Shown one piece after another: positions 45,301-55,569 of a stretch of DNA of 64,000 nucleotides. Origin of the DNA: Prosopocoilus inquinatus (taxonomy: Eukaryota > Arthropoda > Insecta > Coleoptera > Lucanidae); the NCBI GenBank assembly GCA_036172665.1, contig CM069873.1:44238001-44302000 (forward strand). Reading direction: 5' to 3'. Below the pieces are notes generated by a model. That model did no database searches, was not told where the DNA came from, and saw only the letters and a list, made by a program, of their open reading frames with translations. Each line of letters begins with the position of its first letter. The stretch's first letter is position 1. A program made the position numbers and the translations under genes.

Positions 45301-48300
45301 TGCGACAACCTTTAAATGTCTGCGAGCAGGAGTCAATATTTAAAAGAAAAACAATTTAATCAAGAAACTAACAAGACAACTACATTTGTATGATGTATGC
45401 GGTATAATTACGTCGCAGATAGAAGTTAACTTCATCAAGAAACACTTACATTACTCCAAAATCCGTATTATCACTTAAAAAGCATGGAATTTATGATCTT
45501 ATTTACGTTCATAAATGTGTATGGATGGAAGATTAGAGCTCCGTTTATGGGAACCCGTTGAGTTTATAGCAGTCAGAAAGCTTTTTGTTACACTTTAGTC
45601 GTGCAATAAAGATACGTGACATATCACTTCACTCGGCTAAGAATAGAAGTCAGCTCTATAAAAAAAAGAAAAAAAAAATCTATCTAATTAAAAACTAACA
45701 AATAAATCAAGAAATCGCTTATTGCGATGAATTTGTATTTCGACAGCAAAGCTGTCACCTTCAACATATACTGACTCAAAAGTTAAAAACGCTTCATGGA
45801 ATTATTCCATTTTGTTAAATATTTCTACACGATTGAGTAATAAACAAAACCACTAATAGTGTGTTACAGCCATCATTATGGAATATTTCTGAACTATAAA
45901 ATATTTAATATAGGCCACCGGTTTGTTGAAAATTTTAAATGCTTTAATTTTCATATTTTACGCTTGTGCCTGAATACGTAATTGAAAACAATTTTCATGT
46001 CCTAATTGGTCTATACTGACCAATGAAGAATTTGTAATTAACCCGGCGTTAGTCGCTAGGTTGAATGTGACGCCATTGGTTGCGCTTGAGACTTTCTCTC
46101 ACACCCTTTTTTTTTCTTACATTTCTTACATATGAACTTACAAAGTGAAATTAAGATCGTAACAATATTTATTATTTTAGCTTTTTCTTGTTATAAAAGT
46201 ACGCAAAATAAACAGTTAATCAACTACTTTATATATTTTAAAAACATAAGTCCAAATGCACTGTGTTAACAACAGGGTTCACTCACTCACAGTTCTTTCG
46301 CTTTTGTTCAGCTTCATGAGCAAGTCGTGGACACTCGCGTGCGCTCATTACGGTACTTCAAAATCAAGGCGTTAGTAACGGGCTTTTAGTTCTTTTTTTT
46401 TTAATTTACAAATCAATCTCAATAAAATTTGCAAATATTTATCTTTCACAAAAACATGTAAGCGGCTATTTATTTTGCGGGTTAAGCCTATTATTTAATA
46501 TTATAAAAAGGCTTATTTTGCTAATAAAATTAATGATTAATGATAATTGTGTAATGTTCATCGGTTTATATGCCGGAAACGGCACCACATGAAATTGTCG
46601 AGAATTTTTAACGGCTTGTCTGCACACTGCACGTAAACACTTCGCATGTACTATCCCATGAGCAATCTTGTGTGGAGGCCGCTGCTCTCTCATGAATCAT
46701 GGGCTCTTACGGAATGAGTTTTATGTATTCGTTCATGTGCGCACACGAAATGATAACGTTCATTCTCAAGAAGACGAGCGCTTTCTTTCGGGCACATTTT
46801 TTATTACTCATTCGCGAGTGTTTCATGAGAGAACGTTTCTGAACCATGGTTAACAATAACTAAAAGTTTGCATCTAGAATATTTAGATATAAAGTGATAT
46901 AAGATTTAATAATACACATTAAGCAACTAATAAATTAATGCACCACGCTGTAAGGAAGTTAGTATTGATATTCTAGTAATAAATATTTTAAATACTTCAA
47001 ATGCAAACTTACAATTATTTTTAATTACATTGTATATGTATAGTTTTTGTTCTTTCTTCTTGTAGTGGAAAGGCTTTTCTCTAAAATAAATATGTGTGTG
47101 TTGGAATAAATAGTAAGAACTTTGTATACTTTTTGGAATAAGAAGCGCAATATCTCAAATTCTTAACTCTCTTGATGTTGCCAAGTATAATAGCCCGTCA
47201 CACACGGACATTCTTATCCCGCGCTCCCGGCACGCAGTGAACTTGGCGCGCAGAGGAAAACCTTCACTCCAAGTCCACGAGTTAAAACGTACATCCAGGC
47301 TCTCGAATCCAAATTGTTGTTTCAAAACTACGTTTACAGGCAAATCAGGTTTTAATAAATTAAATAATAAATAAATCAATATACAATCGATGTCAATATC
47401 GATACAAACTATTAAACCATTTATCGACCAGAATACAAATTCATGAAGTTTTTATTTAAATCTGCTGTCTGAGTATTTCAGTTTGGCTCGCTAATCTGTG
47501 GGCAACAGCGTGCCTGGCTCGTGGCGGACTTGGCGCGTTAAAGTATTTGAATGGGACCAGGATTACGAAAGATAAGAAGGTTGTAAAAACAAAGTTTCAG
47601 GCCGGAAATGTAACTGGAAAACCGAAATAATTAAAGAAAACAAATTTTGTGAAACTCTCATATACCGACTAAAGCCGTTAAACTAGGCAGTATTCTATTT
47701 TATTATTGAGTACATTTTTTATCTAAGCAAAGTTTGAGAAAGTATGCTAAATTAAAACTTAACAAAACTGTTAAGGTAAGTTTAGAGCTTTGCATGTACC
47801 CATACTTTTCGAATAATACGTTGACCAATCAAAACTTGGTGTTATTCGTTTGGTCACATTTTCATGTCGATAAAAGCAAACTGTGATTGGTCAGCGTATT
47901 ACCGGAGTCATAAACAGATAGTTGTATTAGGTTTATAATGTTTGTATTACAATTATTGTAATCCTAGACTTATTAAACCTCATCATGACAGTATAACCAA
48001 GTGTAGGTGTAGACAGAGGGAACCGATTGCACAATTGCTGACCACTGAGAAAGTTGAAGTTTCTCTCAAAATGGGAGTCTCCATTTTCTATGTTTCTGAA
48101 GCTGCTTGAACAGTAGATTTTTTTTTTGTGTAAAATTGATAGAAGAGTTTTTCCTCTTACCAATTTGATCCATGGACGCGTTGTATGTTGCACAAAATTA
48201 TGCAGATATCTGAAAGTCTTGCACGTTTCAGACAGATTTTTAATAACAGATTCTACAGTTCTATGTTCCTTGTAATTTATTACGTACCTGAACCGTTTTC

Positions 48301-49552
48301 TGAGTAGAATTTTAATGTCTTCAAGAAAATTCGCAAAGAAGAAGATTACAACACTCAACAGTTCATATAACTTTAACGGTTGTTCTGGAATGCACTAAGA
48401 ATAAACGACACTAGACCGTTTATTCTTTACTTTACAAAATTGTTAATTTTTTAACGACGGTCGTAACTCCTGGGTATGTGTTGATGTATGAAAAATTTGT
48501 TTTCAGTCATTAAGCATGTTTGTTGTACACAACTTATTTGAATACTCCTATGAAAATCGCCTCTCACCTTTATTTTCTCAACAAAACGATTGTTGCACAA
48601 CGGAAATAAATGAGTCAAAAGCAGACACGCCTGACCGTAAAACAAAATCAGGTTTGCCTTTGTGAAAAGAAATTTTTATAACAATGCGTAATACTAAAGA
48701 TCGAATGATATGTGTATTTGCAAATTTGTTAATATAAATAAATTGTGAATGAATATAACATGTGATGTAAGTTGTTTATTATTAATGTTTAGATTGTTGA
48801 TATAAATATCTTATCAATTTTTTATCGATAAGAACAAGTAGGCATTTGTTGAAATCTAATCTAATCTCGCTGGCATACTTCTTTTATTAGTAATATTTTT
48901 ATCTTAAAAGAGATCCTGCATATAGGCGCCAGAATTTTGGATTTTAGAAATCGCATATGTGTACCGAGATTAGAAAGGCAGTCTGACGTCAATATGTAGT
49001 GTCCCCTTTAGACTTTTAACCATATTTGAAGCTATACCTGCAATAACCATATTTTTTCCAATTTTTGAAACAAATTAAATTATGAAGATAGTTGTGCAAT
49101 AAATAATAATAATAATAATTCTTTCCTCAGATAAAGTTAATGGATTTTATTATTAAAAAAAATAATACGTGACCTTGGGAAAATGGGTAATAAATATTTA
49201 TTTTCTTTTGCCTTCAAGGAAACGCTGCTCTCAGTCTCAAACGTACTTTTTTTGCGACACCCTGTGTGGTATTGTCAGAATACGTATAATTTTTTAGATC
49301 ACCTTAGATCATTATTCAATTTAACAAAAACTAGAAATGAGGGAGAAAATGGTGAAGAAACCGATACGTAATACTGTTGAAATAACAAAAACAAAAACGT
49401 GCAAGAGGCTAAAGGTACTATATACACACACAAAGTAATAACAAAAAAAAAGAATAGGAAGCAGCACATAACATGAGCTGTTACCTTCTATATCAAATTA
49501 AATTAGAACATTCTTTGCAAATTAAAATCGCAATCAATAAGTACGAGTCAAA
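45301..49552. other. Intronic spacer, no gene recognised
   Basis: Contains a possible inverted pair near 47,812-47,901 (ATACGTTGACCAATCA / TGATTGGTCAGCGTAT), probably a small MITE, and a weak inverted pair at ~46,266/46,855. No host exon recognised on the plus strand. Confidence 0.5.
47933..48645 (-). other. Unidentified antisense frames
   Basis: A 141-residue minus-strand frame (48,358-47,933; contains KNLSETCKTFRYLHNFVQHT) and an upstream short frame (48,645-48,451; FYGQACLLLTHLFPLCNN, with a possible GTGAGA donor after VEKIK). Composition looks more protein-like than the T-rich shadows nearby. A faint, unverified resemblance to the FANCD2 C-terminal region was noticed; it may be a decayed gene fragment or chance. 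Confidence 0.2.
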
Positions 49553-49556
49553 ATAG

Positions 49557-49881
49557 TGTGGCGAGCCACTCAGCACTACGTCACACTGAGGGCGTCAAGA
49601 AGTCGGTTCATTATTATGCGTCATCGGCCGTCACGCCACCATCGAACAAACTCGAATTTTCCAGCGTTGGAAAATTCGAGAGGGCAGCAAAGGATATAAA
49701 ATCGCCCGGGGTAGACTCAGCAGGCAGTCGAATTCTAACAGTGACCGTCGAAGTTAGATTTTAGTGTGTAAATAAATTGTTACAAATAAATTAGTTTGTA
49801 TGCATTATTAAATTACGGTTAAGTTTTTAGCGAGTGTTTTATTCAATTAAATAAATAAATTCAAACCCTAGAAACGTAACA
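49557..49881 (+). repeat. Gypsy 5' LTR
   Basis: 325 bp, TGTGGCGAGCC...GAAACGTAACA. TATA-like GGATATAAAATCG near 49,694 and AATAAA signals (49,845-49,860) mark probable promoter and polyadenylation regions. Confidence 0.93.
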
Positions 49882-49979
49882 GTGGTGTCAGGTGCGGGTT
49901 TGTGCAAATAAATAAACAATTTAAAGTAAATTAAATTTAATCAGATTATTAAATAAGTACAGTATCGGAAAAAAAAACA

Positions 49980-51308
49980 ATGGCTACGAGAAAAGTGTCG
50001 TTGAAAGACTTAAAAGTGGCCGAATATAAAACCGAATTGGAAGAACGAGAGTTAGAAACATGTGGTTTGAAAGGCGCACTTCAACAGCGTCTCCGATGCG
50101 ATTTGTTAACAGCTGATGAAGATCCAGAGACGTTCCTTTTCGAAATTAAGTGTGGTCCCGCAGATTTTAATAAAATCTTGAAGGATGAATTTCGAGAACA
50201 ATCCAGAAATTTGGACGAGAAGTTTCAAGAACAATCTGGAAATTTAGAGAAAAAGCTTCTAGAACAATCTGGAAATTTCAAGGACGAACTTCGAGAACAA
50301 TCCAGAAATTTGGACGAGAAGTTTCAAGAACAATCCAGAAATTTAGAGAAAAAGCTTCTAGAACAATCTGGAAATTTCGACAAATTACAAAATAAATTGT
50401 TGGAACAATCTAAAGACTTAGACGAGAAATTTCGAGAGCAATCCAGAAATTTCGACGAGAAACTTCTAGAACAGTCCGAAAATTTGAAGGGTGAGTTTCT
50501 AGAACAAACGAAAGGACTCGAAGATAAACTAGTGGTAAAAATATCGGAAGAAACAAAGAACCTGCAAGAAAATGTGGAAGAAATAATATTACAGCAGGAT
50601 AACAAAATCAAAAATCTGGAACAAATCATGGCGGGGTTGCGAGTGTTCGGGGATCAGCCACCCGTAGAAACACTAGAAAAAAATGACACCCGAATTGTGG
50701 AAGGACCAGTAGAAAATTCGAAATTGAAAATAAAACCACCAACGTTCGATGGAAAGTCTTCTTGGCCCAACTACTTCAAACAGTTCGAAGCAGCAGCAAA
50801 GGCGAACAGATGGACGGCCAGCGAAAAAGCCACTTCGTTAATTGTGGCCTTGAGAGGGGACGCTATCGATGTGCTACAGACGATGCCGCCAGAGGAGCAA
50901 GAAGCCTTCGACAAGCTGGTGAATAGGATGGAAATGCGTTACGGACAGGCCCACCTGACCGAGGTATACCATGCGCAGTTGAGGAATCGCTCTCAGAAAT
51001 CCGGAGAAAGTCTTCAGGAATTCGAAGCGGACGTAGCGCGTCTGGCTCAGTTGACATATCCCACAGCTCTTGTTGGATTCCTCAAATGTCTGACGGTGCA
51101 GACCTTCATAGATGGAATCCGTGACGTAGACAACCAGCAGGCATTGAGAATGACCCATCCGAAGACGTCCAAGAACGCACTGGCTTATGCCTTGGAATTT
51201 GAAGCGGCGAGACGAGTCTCAAGAGGGCATATCAAGGTGCGAGTGCTATGGACTTCCAAGAGGAAAAAGAGGAAGAATCCGCTAACGCCAAGGTGGGATC
51301 TGCTATAA
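49980..51308 (+). CDS. Gypsy Gag: SAP-like, hendecad coiled coil, capsid
   Basis: 442 residues, ATG at 49,980 about 100 bp after the primer-binding site. Residues ~5-40 (VSLKDLKVAEYKTELEERE...) resemble a SAP DNA-binding motif. Residues ~60-190 are about ten 11-residue units of the type EQSRNLDEKFQ / EQSGNLEKKLL, predicting a long coiled coil. ~235-425 is the retrotransposon capsid domain (FDGKSSWPNYFKQFEAAAKA; FIDGIRDVDNQQALRM). The tail after RRVSRGH is out of frame relative to the zinc knuckle, which lies in the -1 frame from 51,248. Gag would form the particle; the coiled coil may drive assembly. Confidence 0.88.
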   Translation: MATRKVSLKDLKVAEYKTELEERELETCGLKGALQQRLRCDLLTADEDPETFLFEIKCGPADFNKILKDEFREQSRNLDEKFQEQSGNLEKKLLEQSGNFKDELREQSRNLDEKFQEQSRNLEKKLLEQSGNFDKLQNKLLEQSKDLDEKFREQSRNFDEKLLEQSENLKGEFLEQTKGLEDKLVVKISEETKNLQENVEEIILQQDNKIKNLEQIMAGLRVFGDQPPVETLEKNDTRIVEGPVENSKLKIKPPTFDGKSSWPNYFKQFEAAAKANRWTASEKATSLIVALRGDAIDVLQTMPPEEQEAFDKLVNRMEMRYGQAHLTEVYHAQLRNRSQKSGESLQEFEADVARLAQLTYPTALVGFLKCLTVQTFIDGIRDVDNQQALRMTHPKTSKNALAYALEFEAARRVSRGHIKVRVLWTSKRKKRKNPLTPRWDLL

Positions 51309-51975
51309 AGGAGCGACCCAGGGAGTATGCCACCGCCGAGGATGTTCGCCGCATTGTGGAAGAGGTCTTCAAGCAGAAGAAGCCGCTGGTGTATTGGAAT
51401 TGCCAGGAGGAAGTACATGTTCGCAGGCGATGTCCAAAGCCCAGATACGATCCAAGGAAGCCAAAGTTAAACTGAGCCGGGTCGCTGCAGAGGGGCAAAC
51501 GTCGACCCGTATTCAAAGGCCCCCAAAGACGAAATCCAAACAAGTAATATCCCTACGGCAGTTAACCAGCAGCGTCGTGGATGTTACCATTGATGACATT
51601 CCTCACGCCATGTTATTGGATACGGGTGTGACGAAGACCATCCTAAGACCCGACGTCATTAAGTCATCTGGACGCACCGAGCCGACCAAGTGCAGACTGA
51701 AAACTGCAACTGGAACATCAGCAACTGTCCACGGTGAAGTAGAAGTTATCATCACCATTGGTTCAACTCCAATAAAACACCGTGCACTGGTAGCAGACAT
51801 AGAGGACGAGGCAATTTTGGGCATGGACGTCATGTGTGCCCGCGGGTTTCAATTGGACTTAAAGCGTGGCGTGATGGCGGTCAATAATGTGGAGTTGGTT
51901 CTACATCAACGAGGAGACGTGAGACTAATGATCAGAAGATTGGAAGAGGAGTCCTCGTTGGGAAAATGTTGGTGA
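51248..51975 (+). pseudogene. Gypsy zinc knuckle and protease
   Basis: 51,248-51,475 carries YWNCQEEVHVRRRC, a CCHC knuckle whose first Cys is Tyr. 51,394-51,975, again one frame back, carries the protease DTG in MLLDTGVTKTIL and ILGMDVMCARGF. A deletion of roughly 115-120 bp near 51,920 relative to the 39-45 kb copy throws the frame off before RT. Confidence 0.85.
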
Positions 51976-52283
51976 CGGCGAAGAAGGAAGTACCTGTCCG
52001 CCTGATGAACGTCAATTGTCAATATCAAGAAAGGAACCATCTTAGGAAGCTGCACCATGGTGTCCTCCATCTCCCGCCAACTTGAAACAAACGTGCCAGA
52101 AACGAAAGTCCCAATGAAGTTATGGGAAATGATTATGTCAACAGCCCAGGAATTGACTCCAGACCAGAAGACAAAAGCAAAGAATCTGATCGGCCGTTAT
52201 CAAGATATATTCGAGGTAGAAAATGGATCCAAGGGAAGAACTGATGTCGTGAAACACAAAATAGAGACTGGAGGCGATTACCG

Positions 52284-53684
52284 TTGGCGAAGCGTGAGGA
52301 AGCGGAACGCATTATTCGGGAGATGGAAAAGGATAATGTAATTGAACCATCAAGCAGTCCGTGGGCGTCACCAGTAGTGCTTGTGAAGAAGAAGGATGGG
52401 TCCACCAGGTTCTGTGTAGACTACCGGTTACTCAACAATGTCACCAAGAAGGACAGCTATCCCCTGCCACGGATTGATGATACCCTGGACACCCTGGCCG
52501 GCTCAAAGATCTTCTCAACTTTGGACGTAAAGAGTGGATATTGGCAAGTGGAGCTGGCGCCTGAAGATCGAGAAAAGACGGCGTTTTCCATTGGTATGGG
52601 TCTGTGGCAGTTCACAGTGATGCCATTCGGGTTATGTAATGCCCCAGCGACATTCGAGAGGTTAATTGAGACGGTTCTGAAAGGTCTGTCCTGGACAACG
52701 TGCATGGTGTACTTTGACGACATAATTGTCGTGGGAAAAACGTTCGACGACCAGCTGAGGAACCTGGAAGGAGTGTTCCAGCGGCTTCGCGGAGCTGGAC
52801 TAAAGCTTATCCTCAAGAAGTGCCACCTGTTCCAGAAGGAAGTGAATTATCTGGGGCACATTGTTAATGGAAATGGAATCGCCGTAGACCCTCTGAAGAT
52901 TCAGGTGGTGAAAGACTGGCCAACTCCCAGAAATAAACACCAAATAAGGAGTTTCCTTGGCCTGTGCACTTACTATCGGCGCTACGTTCCTGGATTTGCA
53001 GACATTGCTAAGCCGTTGACAAAACTCACTGAAGAAGGTCATCCATTTGAATGGGTCCAACTGTGTCAAACTGGTTTTGAACAACTAAAGCAGTACTTGA
53101 TTAGTGCTCCTATTCTGAGTTATCCTCTCCCGGAAGGCAAGTTCGTCGTGGACACAGATGCTAGCAACGTTGGGATCGGTGGGGTACTCTACCAGATACA
53201 AGAGGGGCAAGAAAAGGTGTTCGGCTACTTCAGTAAAGTCCTATCGAAGCCGGAACGAAACTATTGCGTCACAAGAAGGGAATTGCTAGCCGTCGTAAAA
53301 ACGATAGAACATTTCTACAAGTACTTGTATGGTAGACGCTTGCTCCTGAGGACCGACCATGCCGCTCTAAAATGGCTTCTCCGTTTCAAGAACCCAGAAG
53401 GGCAAGTTGCACGATGGATCGAACGACTTCAGGAGTACGATTTTGAAATTCAGCATCGGGCAGAAACTAGCCATCGAAATGCCGATGCTTTGTCGAGAAG
53501 ACCCTGTGCCGAAGACTGTAAACACTGCAGTCGTTTGGACGAGAAAGTAGCCACGACTGCGAGGACAGCTATTGTTGACAACAAATGGCAAGGCGAAGAA
53601 CTGCGAAGAGACCAGGAGAACGACCCGGATCAGTCGATATGGTGCACCTATGGAACTGCATTCAGACGAAGGAAGGAACTTTGA
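52284..53684 (+). pseudogene. Gypsy RT and RNase H with deleted integrase joint
   Basis: 466 residues. RT blocks SPWASPVVLVKKKDGSTR, FCVDYRLLNNVTKKDSYPL and FSTLDVKSGYWQV; the catalytic motif is YFDD (CMVYFDDIIVVG) instead of YLDD. RNase H: VVDTDASNVGIGG and YCVTRRELLAVVKT. After RRDQENDPD the sequence jumps directly to the middle of integrase (QSIWCTYG..., out of frame), so HHCC and the first catalytic Asp are gone. About 28 bp is also missing just upstream of the RT start near 52,268. Confidence 0.9.
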
Positions 53685-54170
53685 ATCGGCTTTGTTCAAG
53701 AACTTGTGTACTTTGCTCGGCGTACGAAAAACTAGAACAACTGTACTCCACCCACAGACGGACGGAATGGTGGAAAGGTTCAACAGAATCATCAACCGAC
53801 ATTTGTCCAAGGTCGTTTCCGATCATCGGAGGGACTGGGACACGTACATTCCCCTGTTCCTAATGGCATACCGCTCGTCCGTTCATGAGACAACAGGGGA
53901 GACTCCGGCGAAAGTGGTATTCGGGCGAGAGCCGAGACTGTCCTGCGACCTGAAGTTGGTGTGAAGCCTGGCGAATTACGCAGGAAAATGGATGACATCC
54001 CCAACCAAGTGCGTCACAATATACAGACGGCCAGCGATCGGATGAAGGAGCACTATGACATCAACGCTCAACACGGGGGATACCAACCTGGAGCACTGGT
54101 CTGGCTTTATAACCCCCAAGGACGTTGAGGCCTGTCCCCAAAACTGCAGACCTCTTGGGAAGGTCCTTAC
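53572..54170 (+). pseudogene. Gypsy integrase remnant
   Basis: From the second catalytic Asp (LHSDEGRNFES) through DGMVERFNR with the Glu, to FGREPRLSCDLK, then another deletion near 53,965-53,990 between short direct repeats and a stop in the NPQGR* region near 54,126. Not functional. Confidence 0.85.
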
Positions 54171-54176
54171 AAACTG

Positions 54177-54992
54177 ATGAAACGGATCAACGATGACGTT
54201 TACCGCATCAAGCAGGTTCCCCATGGCAAACCCAAAGTAATCCACTTCAACCGGATAGCCCCTTACCATGGAGAAGCAGATGAAGGGACAGTACAAAGGG
54301 CGCAAGTTTCCGAAGTGAACTTCGAAACCTTCATGTCTCATCACGCTGAAGGAAGTAAGGCACGGTTTGGAGTGACCACGGAGAGGCAACAAGATCTCTT
54401 TAAAGTGCCACTGGAGTACAGTCTGGCCCACTGCGCAGCAGAAGACCTGAAAGTGTCCAAAGGAATCGCTCAGGTATTTAGGAAGAAATTTGGCTAAGTC
54501 GAGGAGCTCCGAAGATAGCATTCCGTGGTAGGCAACAGTCTGCAGATAATCGATTCGACGGCAGATCGGAGGCGCCACGTGCATTATTTAGTCACTAAGA
54601 AGACATCAAGCGGTAAACCTGATTATCAAAGTATGTGGAGAGCCCTATACAGCCTGAGGAGACAGCTAATAGAGAAACACCAGATGAAGTTAGCCATCCC
54701 CAAATTGGGCTGCGGATTGGACGGACTAGATTGGAGAGTAATTCGAAGCATGCTGGAAGTCATCTTCCACAGAACGGGAATTGAAGTCCTAGTCTGCAGC
54801 CACCACCCACAGGCAACAGTCAGCAACCGCAAAACCGTAGACTGCTACTTCTTGCAGACGGGAAGTTGCAAGAATAGGCCAGCTTGTAGATTCCGACATC
54901 CTCCTTCAAGATTATCACCAGGAACATTTCGAGACGAAACGTTTTTAAGAAGGGGGCAGTGTGGCGAGCCACTCAACACTACGTCACACTGA
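54177..54992 (+). pseudogene. TARG1-like macrodomain plus CCCH zinc finger
   Basis: Continues the integrase C-terminus. The macrodomain spans 54,393-54,806: DLFKVPLE, LAHCAAED, FRKKFG, then two in-frame stops (TAA 54,495; TAG 54,516), then YLVTKK and PKLGCGLDGLDW. The Lys of VTKK and Asp of GLDGLD match the catalytic Lys84/Asp125 of TARG1. A CX7CX5CX3H finger follows at 54,843-54,899 (C-YFLQTGS-C-KNRPA-C-RFR-H). The frame then runs through the polypurine tract and 10 codons into the LTR. The finger is intact only here; the macrodomain is uninterrupted only in the 39-41 kb copy. Confidence 0.88.
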
Positions 54993-55284
54993 GGGCGTCA
55001 AGAAGTCGGTTCATTATTATGCGTCATTGGCCGTCACGCCACCATCGAACAAACTCGAATTTTCCATCGTTGGAAAATTCGAGAGGGCAGCAAAGGATAT
55101 AAAATCGCCCGGGGTGGACTCAGCAGGCAGTCGAATTCTAACAGTGACCGTCGAAGTTAGATTTTAGTGTGTAAATAAATTGTTACAAATAAATTAGTTT
55201 GTATGCATTATTAAATTACGGTTAAGTTTTTACCGAGTGTTTTATTCAATTAAATAAATAAATTTAAACCCTAGAAACGTAACA
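54960..55284 (+). repeat. Gypsy 3' LTR
   Basis: 325 bp, same length as the 5' LTR with about six substitutions. The last codons of the pol frame read into it (10 residues, stop at 54,990-54,992). Confidence 0.93.
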
Positions 55285-55537
55285 ATAGCAATTATCTAGT
55301 TTTGTCTAATAAATAAAATATTTAAGGTGTTTTTCTCAATGTAAAGATAATTCATAATATGGTTTCAATAATTTAAATCAACATTAACAGTTACGCCTTG
55401 CTGCTTTTGATTAAACAGCAGCGAAATGTTTCATTTTACACTCAATGTAAATTTGTTTTCGAAATAATCAGTAAGCATTTAATAAATTTTATTTTTTATT
55501 TTTATTTTATTTTAATAAATGGAAAAATTTGTTTCAG

Positions 55538-55569
55538 GGGTTTCGGGAAACAAGGTTTCCAATGTCAAG
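55538..55569 (+). CDS. Pkc53E: Classical protein kinase C, 32-nt second coding exon
   Basis: Acceptor TTGTTTCAG and donor GTAAGTACC enclose 32 nt. Joining to exon 1 (phase 2) restores W and then GFGKQGFQCQ, the continuation of the C1A domain up to the Cys pair, ending one base into the next codon. A 32-nt exon at this position is also found in vertebrate classical PKC genes. It lies 253 bp after the plus-strand Gypsy element; the intron between the two exons is 33,797-55,537, about 21.7 kb. Confidence 0.93.

Larger units (their letters stand above)
49557..55284 (+). mobile_element. Ty3/Gypsy element, macrodomain family, two LTRs
   Basis: Plus strand, 5.73 kb, with LTRs 49,557-49,881 and 54,960-55,284 and 4-bp duplication ATAG (49,553-49,556; 55,285-55,288). 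The primer-binding site TGGTGTCAGGTGCGGG lies one base after the 5' LTR; the polypurine tract AGAAGGGGGCAG is directly before the 3' LTR. The LTRs differ at about six positions by eye (~2%), indicating a moderately young insertion. Internally deleted in several places (protease linker, RT start, integrase), so non-autonomous. Sits in sense inside PKC intron 1. Confidence 0.95.
33797..55537 (+). other. PKC intron 1 (21.7 kb)
   Basis: Defined by the GT donor at 33,797 and AG acceptor at 55,536-55,537, with compatible phases. It contains the hammerhead-satellite cluster at 34.9-36.2 kb, a 5'-truncated Gypsy (39.1-45.3 kb, antisense) and a two-LTR Gypsy (49.6-55.3 kb, sense). 33,800-34,915, 36,185-39,090 and 55,290-55,530 hold nothing recognisable. 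Confidence 0.88.

Noticed and set aside
46266..46856. MITE with GTTAAC ends
   Set aside because: Only ~15 bases at each end pair and no convincing target duplication was seen.
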